A DNA stretch of 64,000 nucleotides from Candidatus Riflebacteria bacterium HGW-Riflebacteria-2. Lineage in GTDB: Bacteria; Muiribacteriota; Ozemobacteria; Ozemobacterales; Ozemobacteraceae. Positions within the stretch are counted from its first letter, which is position 1. Every line of letters begins with the position of its first letter. The stretch covers positions 46,640 through 110,639 of the forward strand of contig PGYA01000013.1 of NCBI GenBank assembly GCA_002839435.1, in the 5' to 3' direction. Shown here in pieces: positions 8,245 to 19,100 of the stretch. Below the pieces are notes generated by a model that had not been told where the DNA came from, searched no databases, and was given only the letters and a program-made list of their open reading frames with translations. The translations under genes were made by a program, and so were the position numbers.

Positions 8245-9530
8245 AACAGTATTGTGCGTTTCTGCTGACTTTCTGCCTGATTCTGTCTGCTGCCGGCGCT
8301 TCGGCCGATGATTATTCTTTCGACGTCGGCGCTTTTGCGCCCAAAAGACTCGAAATAAATTACCGGCTCGATCTGCGCCCCGGCTTCAGCTTTCTCGAAA
8401 AAGACAGCCGGCAGTATCGCCTGACTCTCGCCGACAAGGGCTGGCGCCGCCACCAGAACAACACAACACTGATGGCCGCCACCTTTGGCAGTTACAAGGC
8501 AGGCGACAACTCGACCCTGATCTTTGACGGGCTGCTGACGGTCAACCGTTTTCTCGACCAGACGCGCGATACGCAGGTTCTCAACGAGGCCTGGCTGCGT
8601 TTCGACATCAACACCAGCCTACAGGCCGGAATCGGCAAAAAAACCTTCAAGTGGGGCAAAGGCTACGCCTGGAACCCGGTTAATTTCGGCGGTCGCCAGA
8701 AAGATCTCAATGACATCGATCTGGCGCTCTCGGGCTACAGCATGCTGTTCACGCAGTTTACCCGCAACCTGTCGGGTTACCTGTCCAACACTGCGTTGAC
8801 CATGGCGCTGCTGCCGGTTACCGAAGGTCTCAACGACGATTTTACCGAGAATGACAGCCTGAATTTTATTTCGCAGTATTACATGCTGCTTGGCGACACC
8901 GATATCGACTTCTACCTGATGGCCGGAACTGCCGGCAACCACAAGATCGGCGCCGATTTCAGCAAAAATCTGAGCAGCAATCATGAGATTCATGCCGAAC
9001 TGGCTTTCCAGCGCGAGCAGCGCAGCTACAATATCGCTGCCAACGGCCAGATTATTAGCGAAAAGCATGGTCGCACCAGCTTTCTCGCCGGCACCCGTTA
9101 TCTCGACCACCGCGACATTACCTATATTCTCGAATACCTGCACAACGGCGCCGGCCTGGATCAGTCCGACATGCAGAATTATTTCGACGCGACCGACCTG
9201 GCCCTGGCAACCGCCAACAAAGCGGCCATGCGCCAGGCCGCGCAGAATTACACACTGTATCTCAACCGCCAGTTCGCCATGCGCGACTACCTCTATTTAA
9301 AGGCTTCCAAGCCAGAACTGTTCGGGCATCTGTACATAAACGGCGCTTTCTTTTCGATCGTCAATCTTGCTGATAAAAGCCATTCAAACACTGTCGAAGT
9401 AAGCTATACCGGCCTGACCAACTACATCTTTACCCTGCGCCTGACCACAAATCTGGGCAACCACAACAGCGAATATGGCCAGAAACTGAGTTCCGACCGC
9501 GTCGAACTGCGCTGCCAGTATTATTTCTGA
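8241..9530 (+). CDS. Putative outer membrane beta-barrel protein
   Basis: A 429-residue protein starting at GTG (8241), which overlaps the previous stop as GTGA. A signal peptide covers about residues 1-22 (ending GASA). The rest alternates polar and aromatic residues in short strands (GKKTFKWGKGYAWNPVNFGG, YLYLKASKPELFG, VELRCQYYF) and ends in Phe, a hallmark of outer membrane barrels recognised by BamA. I cannot assign a family with confidence; it resembles barrels encoded at the end of LolCDE-like operons. It is probably the outer-membrane component of the same transport system. Confidence 0.7.
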   Translation: MKQYCAFLLTFCLILSAAGASADDYSFDVGAFAPKRLEINYRLDLRPGFSFLEKDSRQYRLTLADKGWRRHQNNTTLMAATFGSYKAGDNSTLIFDGLLTVNRFLDQTRDTQVLNEAWLRFDINTSLQAGIGKKTFKWGKGYAWNPVNFGGRQKDLNDIDLALSGYSMLFTQFTRNLSGYLSNTALTMALLPVTEGLNDDFTENDSLNFISQYYMLLGDTDIDFYLMAGTAGNHKIGADFSKNLSSNHEIHAELAFQREQRSYNIAANGQIISEKHGRTSFLAGTRYLDHRDITYILEYLHNGAGLDQSDMQNYFDATDLALATANKAAMRQAAQNYTLYLNRQFAMRDYLYLKASKPELFGHLYINGAFFSIVNLADKSHSNTVEVSYTGLTNYIFTLRLTTNLGNHNSEYGQKLSSDRVELRCQYYF

Positions 9531-9616
9531 TTTATCCTAAAAGCACGCTGCAGTCAGCAACACCATACTTTTTAACGCGTTTTCTCCCATTGCTTTCAGC
9601 AACTTTGCAAAGCGGG

Positions 9617-9629
9617 AACACATTGTGTT
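9617..9629. promoter_or_regulatory. 13-bp palindrome upstream of the SPFH/P-type ATPase operon
   Basis: AACACATTGTGTT is a perfect inverted repeat around a central T, 36 bases before the first SPFH start codon. Its position suits an operator for the downstream operon, perhaps for a metal- or stress-sensing repressor. No convincing -35/-10 pair could be fixed next to it, so this remains inference. Confidence 0.3.
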
Positions 9630-9664
9630 ACCTTTACGCAATAACTCTCTGAACCGAAGCACAA

Positions 9665-11377
9665 ATGCATTTACTCAACCGAATAACTTTTGGATTATTA
9701 CTAATAAGCGGTGTAGCGCTCTATACCGGTCTTAACAAGATTGTCAGCTTCACCATTCTTCTGGCGCTGATTGGCCTGAAACTGCTTTTCAACAAGCTCA
9801 GCCGCATCATCGATCATTCCGACCTTAAGACAGCAAGTCTACTCATTCCCTGTGGCAGTAAGAACCAGGATCGCTCCCGATTTTTTCTTAAACTTCTGGT
9901 TAATCTTCTGGCGACACTGGGCAGTCTGACAATTCTGTGGCAGTTCTACCTGATGGCCCAGGGCCAGTATCTCAGCGCCTACGAACCGTTATCGCACCAG
10001 ATCGTCTGCCTCGGATTTTCGCTGGGCATGCTGTTCTATGCGATATTTGCCATGCGCCATATTCAGAGCGGCGAAGAGCAGCAGCATCTGCAATGGTACC
10101 GGGCAATCGGCTATTTTTCCGTTTATCATCTGCTGATTTTTGCCATGTATTTCATCTCGACTCAGCTCGTCGGTGATGAATCTGAAATGGTTAATGCCTT
10201 TATCGACTATGGCCTGTACGCCGGCTTTTTCTGGCTGGCACTCGTCAGCGCTGAATTTCTGGTGTATTTCCTGCGAAATTTAGTGCTTCTATTAAGGGGA
10301 AAAATTACTGCGAACCTTCTGCCGGTGCCATTTTTTGTAAGTGTCGTGGCGGCTGAAAATTCGCTTAAAGAAAGTCTGCTGAAAAGCATTGAAGCGATAT
10401 CAGGCATCGATCTGGCAAAATCCGAAATTGCATCTTTCTGCCTGCGGATATTTGAACCAGTCTGCATCATCTCGGCATTTATGCTCTGGCTGTTATCGAG
10501 CATGGTGATCGTAGGACCTGAGCAACAGGCTATTTTTACACGCTTTGGCAAGTTTACCGAAACTTCGGCCGCCGGGCCGGGATTCTACTTCAAATTGCCA
10601 TGGCCTTTTGCTGAAGTTCAAGTGCTGGATGCTTATCGCATAAGAACTCTCAACATCGGCTTCGAACCCGACCCGAAGCAGCGCCACATGATCTGGACCA
10701 AAGCGCACGCGCTCAAGTATTTTGAACTCATCGTCGGTGACGGCGTCGAGATAATTGCAATCGACTGCCAGGTAATGTACCGTATTAAAGATCTTTACAG
10801 CTACTCAAAAACCCTGCAAAACCCTGAAGAATTCATCAGTGCGACCGCCTATAAACTGATAACCCAGGAAACTGTTTCCGCCAGATTCGACGAAATCATT
10901 GCCAGAGACCGCGGCGAGCTTTCCATGCTGATAAAAACCAAGCTGCAGGCAGCTGCAGATAAAATGCATCTGGGCGTCGATGTCATCGAAGTGGTTTTTC
11001 TGGCGATGCACCCGCCGCTAGAAATTGCTGAACACTTTGAAGATGTTATCAGTGCCCAGATCGACAAACTGACCTTCGTTCTCAGGGCCAACACCGAAGT
11101 GCTCTATAATATTTCGATGAACAAGGCTTTGGCAAAGGGCAAAGAACTCGAAGCCGAAAGCTACTTTCTCGACGAAACGGCCAAAGCGACAGGTGAAGCC
11201 AATTCTCTGGCCAGTCGCATTATTGGCTACGAGTATGATCCAGAACTGGCAAGATTCAGACTTCGTTGTGAAAACCTGCAAAAGGTGCTCACCGGCAAAA
11301 ACCTCTATGTCATTGACAGCTCGCTGATGCGCCAGGAAGATAAAATCTTCCTCGATATCAGCGGTCAGGAAAGGTAA
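9665..11377 (+). CDS. Polytopic SPFH/Band 7 protein (HflK-like with extra N-terminal membrane domain)
   Basis: A 570-residue protein. The first 210 or so residues hold about five to six hydrophobic helices. A further helix near 268-284 leads straight into an SPFH domain (IVGPEQQAIFTRFGKF, GPGFYFKLPWPFAEVQVLD) that runs to about residue 480, followed by an Ala/Glu-rich coiled-coil-like region. HflK and HflC normally have a single N-terminal helix, so the added multi-pass domain is unusual. SPFH proteins form large membrane rings that corral proteases such as FtsH. This is the first of three SPFH genes in a row; the next begins four bases after its stop. Confidence 0.8.
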   Translation: MHLLNRITFGLLLISGVALYTGLNKIVSFTILLALIGLKLLFNKLSRIIDHSDLKTASLLIPCGSKNQDRSRFFLKLLVNLLATLGSLTILWQFYLMAQGQYLSAYEPLSHQIVCLGFSLGMLFYAIFAMRHIQSGEEQQHLQWYRAIGYFSVYHLLIFAMYFISTQLVGDESEMVNAFIDYGLYAGFFWLALVSAEFLVYFLRNLVLLLRGKITANLLPVPFFVSVVAAENSLKESLLKSIEAISGIDLAKSEIASFCLRIFEPVCIISAFMLWLLSSMVIVGPEQQAIFTRFGKFTETSAAGPGFYFKLPWPFAEVQVLDAYRIRTLNIGFEPDPKQRHMIWTKAHALKYFELIVGDGVEIIAIDCQVMYRIKDLYSYSKTLQNPEEFISATAYKLITQETVSARFDEIIARDRGELSMLIKTKLQAAADKMHLGVDVIEVVFLAMHPPLEIAEHFEDVISAQIDKLTFVLRANTEVLYNISMNKALAKGKELEAESYFLDETAKATGEANSLASRIIGYEYDPELARFRLRCENLQKVLTGKNLYVIDSSLMRQEDKIFLDISGQER

Positions 11378-11381
11378 ATCT

Positions 11382-12281
11382 ATGAAATTCTGGCTAAGAC
11401 TTACGCTTGCCCTGCTGCTTCTCGGACTGATTGCATTTAAAGCCATCATTCTTCCGCTGCCGGAGGGGCACAAAGCCGTTATCGCGCATTTTGGCAATCC
11501 CACCAGAATTATCGAGACGCCAGGAGCCCACCTCAAGTGGCCATGGCCAATCGACAACTACTATCTTTTCGACACCCGGAACCGCATCTATAACACCAGG
11601 TTTACCCAGACGTTAACCCGTGACAAGAAAGCCATTATTCTGCTGACTTATATCGTTTATCGCATAGCGGATCCTCTGACCTTCCTGCAGGCGGTCGGAA
11701 CCATTGCCAACGCCGAAGACAAGATCGAAGGACTGGTGTCCAGTTCAAAAAACAATGTAATGGGCAATTATAACCTGGCAAACCTCGTTTCAACCGATCC
11801 TTCGCAGCTTAAGATTGCCGAGATCGAAAATCGCATTCTTGATGCCGTTGGTCAGAGAGCGCGCGAAAATTTTGGCGTTGAGATTACCAGCCTCGGAATC
11901 AAGCGCCTGGCCTATCCAGAAAACAACGTCAAAGCTATTCTCAGTCAGATGCGGGCAGAGCGCGGCCAATATGCGGCAAAATACCGGGCCGAAGGGCGCA
12001 TGCAAGCTTCAATAATTGTATCTGAGGCAGATCTTGAAATCGCCAGAATCAACGCCGAGGCGGTAAAAAAAGCGGCTGAAATCACCGGAAAAGCCGATCG
12101 CCAGGCGGCCGAGATCTACGCCGAAACCTATAAAAAAGGTCGCGAATTCTATAAATTCACGCGTTCTCTCGAAGCTCTTGAAAAAATGATCAATCAAAAT
12201 GCCACATTCATCATGCGCAGCGATCAGTATCCCTTCAACGTGCTTTACGAACCAGTAAAACCAGATGACAAAAGCAACTGA
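11382..12281 (+). CDS. SPFH-domain membrane protein, HflC-like
   Basis: A 299-residue protein with one N-terminal membrane helix (about residues 5-25), then an SPFH domain opening with LPEGHKAVIAHFGNPTRI. The Ala/Glu-rich heptad region (ARINAEAVKKAAEITGKA, residues about 215-260) is characteristic of HflC, which assembles with HflK into a membrane cage around FtsH. Its size matches HflC. The end overlaps the next SPFH gene by 17 bases. No protease gene is present in the operon. Confidence 0.85.
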   Translation: MKFWLRLTLALLLLGLIAFKAIILPLPEGHKAVIAHFGNPTRIIETPGAHLKWPWPIDNYYLFDTRNRIYNTRFTQTLTRDKKAIILLTYIVYRIADPLTFLQAVGTIANAEDKIEGLVSSSKNNVMGNYNLANLVSTDPSQLKIAEIENRILDAVGQRARENFGVEITSLGIKRLAYPENNVKAILSQMRAERGQYAAKYRAEGRMQASIIVSEADLEIARINAEAVKKAAEITGKADRQAAEIYAETYKKGREFYKFTRSLEALEKMINQNATFIMRSDQYPFNVLYEPVKPDDKSN

Positions 12282-13326
12282 TAAACCAACACCACTGATA
12301 AGAACCGTTAATGATTTCATGCTGCTTCTAAAAATCGTTATGGGAATTGTCTTTGCATTATACTGTCTGTCAGGTATCACGCTGGTAAAACCCGACGAAG
12401 TTGGCATGATTCTGCGTCTGGGACGCCTGGTTGGCAGCAACCGCATCGACCAGGTGCATCAGCCCGGCTGGATATGGGCTTTCCCAAAACCGATCGACCA
12501 GGTAATAAAAATGCCGGTTAAGCAGATCAGGGAAGTAAGAATCAGTGAGCTGGCTGCCATAAGCAAAGAAAAAGACCTCGATTATCGCAATATCGATCCG
12601 GTCAGCGAAGGTTACTGCATCAGCGCCGATGAGAATATATTTCAGGCAAAAATACTGGTCAAATACCAGATTACTGATCCGGTTGTGGCAGTTTTTAACT
12701 TTGCCAACGGCTTTGCCGGCATTGAAGCTCTTATCAGAGATCTCACCATTTGCGAACTGGTTAAAGTCGCTGGCCGCTTCAATATTGACGGAATTCTTTC
12801 AGAAAATAAAAAACAGCTCTCACAGCAGGTTCATGAATATGTACAGAAGAGGCTCGATAAGATTGAGTCAGGCCTGACTTTACTCTCACTAGAATTCGAA
12901 GAAATCGCACCACCGGTATTTCTGCAGAGAGATTTCGAAGAAGTGAACACCGCCTACATCAACCGTCGCGATTTCATCAATGAAGCGCAAAGCCTCAGAG
13001 AAGAAAAAATTCCGGGAGCCAGTGCCAAAGCCAGCAAAAAAATCAGTGAAGCCGAGTCGTATGAGCAGACAATATTAGCCGAAGCTACCGCCGAAACCGG
13101 TAAATTCAATGAATTGCTGCAGGCTTATCAGGAAAACCCCGAAGAAATAAGCCTGAACATGATTTACCAAGCTCACCAGGCAATAATTCTGGGCACTCAG
13201 AATATGTTTGTGTTTCCCTCTGAGAAAAACAGTGCTGCTGCCGTTCGGCTGTATATTGGGGGCATGAAAAAGACCGAGTCGCTGCCAACTCCTTCGGTAA
13301 ATTTATATGACGACGAAGATCTGTAG
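12265..13326 (+). CDS. SPFH-domain membrane protein, HflK-like
   Basis: A 353-residue protein with one membrane helix (about residues 18-40) followed directly by the SPFH signature LVKPDEVGMILRLGRLVG and GWIWAFPKPIDQVIKMP, the HflK-type opening. A coiled-coil region (about 235-290; EAQSLREEKIPGASAKASKK) follows. It is the third SPFH gene in this operon, and its stop lies only four bases before the best start of the P-type ATPase gene, implying a joint transcript. An HflK-HflC-HflK-like trio might form a hetero-oligomeric cage of unusual composition. Confidence 0.85.
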   Translation: MTKATDKPTPLIRTVNDFMLLLKIVMGIVFALYCLSGITLVKPDEVGMILRLGRLVGSNRIDQVHQPGWIWAFPKPIDQVIKMPVKQIREVRISELAAISKEKDLDYRNIDPVSEGYCISADENIFQAKILVKYQITDPVVAVFNFANGFAGIEALIRDLTICELVKVAGRFNIDGILSENKKQLSQQVHEYVQKRLDKIESGLTLLSLEFEEIAPPVFLQRDFEEVNTAYINRRDFINEAQSLREEKIPGASAKASKKISEAESYEQTILAEATAETGKFNELLQAYQENPEEISLNMIYQAHQAIILGTQNMFVFPSEKNSAAAVRLYIGGMKKTESLPTPSVNLYDDEDL

Positions 13327-13330
13327 CGGC

Positions 13331-15250
13331 ATGGATAAAGAAGAAAATACCTACCAGCATCCAGCCGGTTTGAATCGACTGCTCCAGATCAAGCTTGCCA
13401 ATTCTATCTTTGCGGCCATTTTTCTTGCTGCCGGAATCGTTTACGACATAATTTTTCAGCAGCACCAGATTGCGCAGCTGATCATAGCCATTGGCGCTGT
13501 ATCGGTCGCGCTGCCGATCTTCTTTAATGGCTTGCGCGGAATTTTTGACCGCGAGGGCCGTTTCATGACTGAGCAACTGGTCAGTCTAGCCATACTGGGC
13601 TCGATGATCGAAGGCAATTTTATCGTTGCGACTATTATTCCGGTCATCATGGTATTCGGGCATCTGCTCGAAGAAAAAAGCATTTTGGGTATTGAAGAAG
13701 CTATCAATTCGCTCAAGAAACTGCACAGCCGAAACGCCAGAATCTTGCGCGACGGTGCAGAAACTCTTATAGAGCCAGAAGAGCTCAAAATTGACGACCT
13801 CGTCATCTGCTATCCGGGCGAGATTATTCCGGCCGATGGCCTGGTCAGTGAGGGTGACTCGCTGGTGAATCAGGCGCCGATAACCGGCGAATCAGTGCCA
13901 GTTGAAGTATTTACCGGCACGACGGTTTACGCCGGAACCGTTAATCTTAGTGGAAAAGTAACCATCCGGGTCAATCGTCTCAACAGCAACACCCTGCTCA
14001 ATAAAATTGTCGGGCTGCTCAAAGAGGCAGAGCGCTCAAAAGCCCCTATCGTCAAACTGATAGAGAAGTATGTCAGTCTTTATTTTCCTTTTGTAATAAT
14101 GGTTGCCGCGACCACACTTTTTGTAACCAGCAATATCAGCAGAGCGATAGCGATACTGGTCATCAGTTGCCCATGTGCCCTGATTCTGGCCAGTCCCACA
14201 GCGATGATTGCGGCGCTTGTACGTTCAGCCCGCTACGGCATAATGATAAAAAACACCGCCTTTCTTGAATTGCTGGCCGAGGTAGACACATTGATATTCG
14301 ATAAAACCGGCACGGTAACCTATGGCAAGCTTGAAATAGAAGCAGTCCTGGCTCAGGACTGCTGCAGCCGACAGCAACTACTGGAACACGCGGCTTTCTG
14401 CGCCAGCGGTTCGCTGCACCCCGTTTCGACAGCAATCAGGAACTATGCGCACGAGCACAAAATCAAAATCATCATTCCAACCGGCCACAAAGAGATGCAT
14501 GGGCGGGGAGTTATTGCTGAGAGCGCCACAGAGCGTTTTTATCTCGGCAAGCTCAGCTGGATATGTGAGGAAATCGGCATAAAGGAAGAACAAAGCCAGC
14601 TCCAGAATGGCAGTACTTCGGTGTGGATAGCGAATCAGCAGAAGCTGCTGGGTGAAATCACCTTTGCCGACAAGCCGCGGCCGGAAATGCACGAGGCTAT
14701 TGCTGCCTGCCGCAAGCTTGGCATCAAAAACATCTATCTGTTAACTGGCGACAAGAAGGAAATCGGCGAGCGCATTGGCGCATTTCTCGGTATTGATGGC
14801 ACAATCAGCCAGTGTCTGCCAGAAGACAAGCTTAATTTTGTCAATCAGAAGAAGGCAGAAGGCTGCAAGGTTCTCTTTGTTGGCGATGGCATCAATGATG
14901 CCCTGGCGCTTAAAGCCAGCGATGTTGGCGTTGCGATCGCGCGCGGCGGCTCAGACATCGCCATTCAAAATTCTGACATCACGCTGAACAGCGACAGTCT
15001 GTTAAATCTGGCGCAGATGTTAAGGCTTTCGGGCATGACGCACGCCACAATCAATCAGAATATACTGATTGGTACAAGCTTCAGCCTCCTGATGATCGGC
15101 CTGGCAGCCGGCGGTTTTATCTCACCCGTAGTCGGCGCGGTCGCGCATAACCTTGGCTCGGTTTTTGTAGTCTTGAACAGCGCCAGAATGCTCAAAGAAG
15201 AAGACAAAGCACCTGATTCAACTTCTGAAATGAACATATCAGCCGAATAA
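13331..15250 (+). CDS. Heavy-metal-translocating P1B-type ATPase
   Basis: From the ATG at 13331 (just after the HflK-like stop; an ATG at 13307 would overlap it) the protein has 639 residues. It has TGES near 190, the CPC metal-site motif SCPCALILASP near 279, the phosphorylation site DKTGT near 323, HP in LHPVSTAI near 365 and GDGIND near 517. It lacks an N-terminal HMA metal-binding domain. The last helix carries HNLGSVFVVLNS, so the metal site probably differs from simple Cu exporters. Metal specificity (Zn, Cd, Mn, Co or Cu) cannot be fixed. Co-transcription with SPFH genes suggests membrane or metal stress. Confidence 0.93.
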   Translation: MDKEENTYQHPAGLNRLLQIKLANSIFAAIFLAAGIVYDIIFQQHQIAQLIIAIGAVSVALPIFFNGLRGIFDREGRFMTEQLVSLAILGSMIEGNFIVATIIPVIMVFGHLLEEKSILGIEEAINSLKKLHSRNARILRDGAETLIEPEELKIDDLVICYPGEIIPADGLVSEGDSLVNQAPITGESVPVEVFTGTTVYAGTVNLSGKVTIRVNRLNSNTLLNKIVGLLKEAERSKAPIVKLIEKYVSLYFPFVIMVAATTLFVTSNISRAIAILVISCPCALILASPTAMIAALVRSARYGIMIKNTAFLELLAEVDTLIFDKTGTVTYGKLEIEAVLAQDCCSRQQLLEHAAFCASGSLHPVSTAIRNYAHEHKIKIIIPTGHKEMHGRGVIAESATERFYLGKLSWICEEIGIKEEQSQLQNGSTSVWIANQQKLLGEITFADKPRPEMHEAIAACRKLGIKNIYLLTGDKKEIGERIGAFLGIDGTISQCLPEDKLNFVNQKKAEGCKVLFVGDGINDALALKASDVGVAIARGGSDIAIQNSDITLNSDSLLNLAQMLRLSGMTHATINQNILIGTSFSLLMIGLAAGGFISPVVGAVAHNLGSVFVVLNSARMLKEEDKAPDSTSEMNISAE

Positions 15251-15427
15251 TGTCCCTGATATCGGCACAAATAAAGCAGAATTTCAACTCTCAGCCGCAA
15301 GAAGCCTTCAAAGAAGCCTGTTGCATAATGCCTCACAAAAAAGAATGGCACAAAGACAGGATTCTGGTTATACTATAAGTAGATGGATATAGTTTTCGTT
15401 CTAAGGTTGCGTTCGGAGTGTGTAATT

Positions 15428-16048
15428 ATGCTCAAAAAGAGCATAGGCTTTTGTCATTCCTTTTTAATCATACCATATAGAGCCCGACTGGTTGCGGCCT
15501 GGACAGCTATTATGCTGCTTACGTCTGTATCCCTCTTGGCAAATAGTGTCGATACTGCCGGTCAGGCCAGACCGCGCTCCGGCATAGACATCAGGGTCAC
15601 AGAACTGATGATTCATGCCATGCGTGCGCGCGACATGGGCGACATGAACAGCGCCGAGCTTTTCTGGATACAGGCCCGCGCCTACCGCCCATCTATGCCT
15701 AGACCAGCCTGGCTCGAACAGCCTCCGGCAAATGAAACCGTTGTTCAGCCGACAATAAGCGAAGATGAACTGATCGAGCGCATTCAAAAGATGCCCTACA
15801 ATGACGCCAAGGTACTGCTCAACGATCGCCTGCAAAAAGACCCGACAAATATAAAGCTGAGACGACTCTTTCTCGAGCTCTCAGAAAAAGCTGGTGATCA
15901 TAGTGAAGTTTCGCGACATCGCAGCCTGGTCACCGTTCATTCGCGCACTACACGCAACATTCTAATGTATCTATTTTCTGTTCTTATAGGATTCCTATTG
16001 GTCTGGCAGATTGCCAAATTGATCAATGACTTACGCAGTCATCTCTAA
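15428..16048 (+). CDS. Hypothetical bitopic membrane protein
   Basis: From the ATG at 15428 the protein has 206 residues. There is an N-terminal hydrophobic segment (about residues 20-40), a soluble middle of about 140 residues with helical TPR-like character (ELMIHAMRARDMGDMNSAEL, NDAKVLLNDRLQKDPTNIKL), and a second membrane helix (about 178-196). No known family was recognised. It lies 71 bases before the giant secreted protein on the same strand and may help its export or anchoring, but this rests on position only. Confidence 0.65.
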   Translation: MLKKSIGFCHSFLIIPYRARLVAAWTAIMLLTSVSLLANSVDTAGQARPRSGIDIRVTELMIHAMRARDMGDMNSAELFWIQARAYRPSMPRPAWLEQPPANETVVQPTISEDELIERIQKMPYNDAKVLLNDRLQKDPTNIKLRRLFLELSEKAGDHSEVSRHRSLVTVHSRTTRNILMYLFSVLIGFLLVWQIAKLINDLRSHL

Positions 16049-16119
16049 CTCGGCATTCTATCAGATGCATCATTAATAAATTGTGCTGGTGCAAAATTGG
16101 CGGGGGCAAGGGTAATGAT

Positions 16120-19100
16120 ATGAATGGAAGTTATTCTTCAAGAAGGTCGCCGGTTGGGCCTGCGTGGTTTAAGCCAGTAATATTCTTAGCATTGTTGCTG
16201 GTAGTAGCAACAACCGGCAATGTATACGCCCTCAATCATCTGACAAATTCAGAGTTTGACACAAACCTTGCCAGTTGGACCACTGTCCAAAGACAGAATG
16301 CAACCGTTCCAATAAACTCGACCCCGACTGCTAATATGTCAGATAACGACTGGTTCAGCCTGGCTGGGGAAGGCTGCTTTTATGTGTTCCGCAACAGCAA
16401 CAGTAATGGAACTCATAATGCGTTTTTGTCGCAGAGTTTTTCGACTCCTGAAGACCCAACAAATATTAGGGTGGGGTTTGACCATAGAGAACGATACCAA
16501 ACCATTAACACTTACAGACTCCATGCTTCAATAAGAAACGCCGGCGGTACTTTCCCTAATGAAACCATAGCAAGCACATTTTTCGATGAAACTGCACCGA
16601 ATCCTGCTCATACTGGAGCATGGATCAGAGACAGTTATGATATAACTCTTCCAGCGAATTCCAATTACATTTACCGGGTTTTCTATCATTTCGTAAGGGT
16701 TCGCGACAACACTACTGGTGTTTATGTCGATAATCTGCGGATCGATTTCAGCCCGACCGGCCTGGGTGGTGGTGTTAATGGCACATCGAACGAACTTTCC
16801 TGGAATACAAGCACGACGCCAGCCACTGACGTAAGTTTGCGCGGAACTAACCCATACCGACTTTATTGGGGGACCACTTCCGGCACTTATACTAACTCTT
16901 CTCTGGTCACCACGAACAATTTTTCACACACTCCGCCGGCCGGCAGCGTCGTTTATTATGTGGTTACCGACTTCGATAGCAACGACGTCGAATCGCCATA
17001 TTCGGTCGAATGGCCGATAATCCGACAAACGGTCAGAGATGGCAGTGGCGCGGATGTTGATACCATCATTGGGAACGACGTTGCTATGAACTGGGCGCAT
17101 GTAGCGGTTACAGGGTTTACCAGAACCGGCTATCAGGTTGCTCTCGGCTCGACACCCGGCGGCAGCGACGTAGCCGGCTGGGTCGATCTGGCAGCCGCCG
17201 ATACAAGTTACACTTTTGCCGGAGCAGCACTCACCAATGGTAACACTTACTACACTTCGGTCAGAATGGTCACCGACAGGGGAACACTCAATTATTCAGC
17301 GAGCGATGGATTCGTATCGATCAATCTCGATGTTCGAGATGGCAGCGCAGCCGACGTAGACACAACAACCTCATTGACAGATGCTGATATGAACTGGGGA
17401 CCAGCGCCCTTTCCGGTTGGCCGCTACGACGTGGCTCTCGGCACGACTCCCGGCGGCACCGACATCGTTGGCTGGACCAACGTCAATCTTTTAACCAGCC
17501 ACAGTTTTTCCAGTCTGAGTCTGAGCAACGGTGCTTCTTATTATTGTAGTGTAAGAGCTTATGATCCTGGGATGACAGAGATCGGAGTCTTTTTCAGCGA
17601 TGGTTTTGCGCCAATTTTATCTTCGGCAATTGATGTATGGGACGGCCCTGACCCGGGCGTGGATGTCGATGATATCTTTTCCCTGAGCAGTGTAGACCTG
17701 AACTGGCAGGCGGCGGGTTTCCCGGTGGTAAGGTATGAAGCAGCCCTGGGAACAACTCCCGGTGACAGTGATGTCATTGGCTGGACGGATATGGGAGTCT
17801 TAACCAGTGGAACTCTTAATGGTTCTCTGGCAACCAGCACGACCTATTTCTGTTCGGTAAGAATTGTTCACGCGATGGGAACGCTGCCCGCCTCTTCAAG
17901 CGATGGCTTTGTCTGTCGTAAATTTGAGGTTCGCGACGGTCTCAGTGCTGATATTGATTACACTTTCGCAGCAGACACCCTGCAGGCAAACTGGGATGCC
18001 GTTACCGTGCCGTTGCTTCGTTATGACGCAGCTGTTGGAACCACTCCAGGCGGAACCGATGTCGTTGGCTGGACTTCGGCAGGCACTGCTACCAACATTA
18101 CATTCTCCGGCTTGGCTCCACTGGCCGGGTTGCCGACCATATATTATGTCTCGGTAAGAATAATCAGCCCTGGCGGAGTTCCTATTGCGACAAATTACAG
18201 CAATGGCATTTATCGCATTATAGTTGTTGATATGACAGTGAGAGATGGTTTGAACCCGGATATTGAATATTCGTATTTTGAAGACCGGGCAGAAATGAAC
18301 TGGGATCACCCTGCAGTAGGTATTATTCGTTATGAAGTGGCACTTGGCACCAGCAAATTCTCCGACAATATACATCCTTTCATCGACGTAGGCCATGCCA
18401 GGCAGGCTGCCCTCACCGGACTTTCACTTGCCAGCGGCACGAGGTATTTTGCCACAGTCCGCGGCATAAGTGCCATTGGTGAAGTTGAGGCTTTTGGTAG
18501 TTCTGATGGTTTTATTGCATGCCGCGATCAGGTCCTCACCGATACGGCAGCGCAGACTTATTTTCATAATGCCAGAGTCCTGCGTATGATCGATACTACG
18601 ACCGATCCAGGTTTGATCCAGCCGAGAACCTTTTCTGCAAATGGTGGTGGCACGCAAACCTGGGCCAGACACCTGGCAGTTGATATCGAAGAGCCCGGAG
18701 TTACCGAGCGCATAAATGCGCCATGTCGTATTCAGCTTGCTGGCCTGACCAATGTCGTGGCAAACGCGATAAGGGTAGCAGACGATCAGGGAAATGAAGT
18801 GCCCCGGCATGTGCTTGCTTCTACGGCCAACAGCATGGATCTGGTCTTTCTCGTCAACATTGCGAAAAGTGAAACAAGAACTTACTGGATCTATTGGGAT
18901 AACGCTACAGCCGGATACCCGGGAGCTTACGGCTTTACAGATACCGCGACCAACCTTTCCTTCAGTCAGTGGACACCTTATTATTCACGTAAGAATATGC
19001 CTCCTGGCAACGAAAACGTCACTCTCGGCGGCGCTTTGTCAAACGGAGACGACGTTTATGTTGCCTTGTGGAATCTGCCGTGGAATTTCTACTTTTTTGG

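Noticed and set aside
16081..16119. TTG start at 16081 for the giant protein
   Set aside because: It adds 13 residues before the signal peptide (WCKIGGGKGND); the ATG at 16120 has a G-rich site upstream and gives a normal signal peptide.
17032..18540. Regular 300-base periodicity considered as a CRISPR or DNA satellite array
   Set aside because: Units are in frame, differ mainly at synonymous positions and encode a folded module, so this is a protein repeat.
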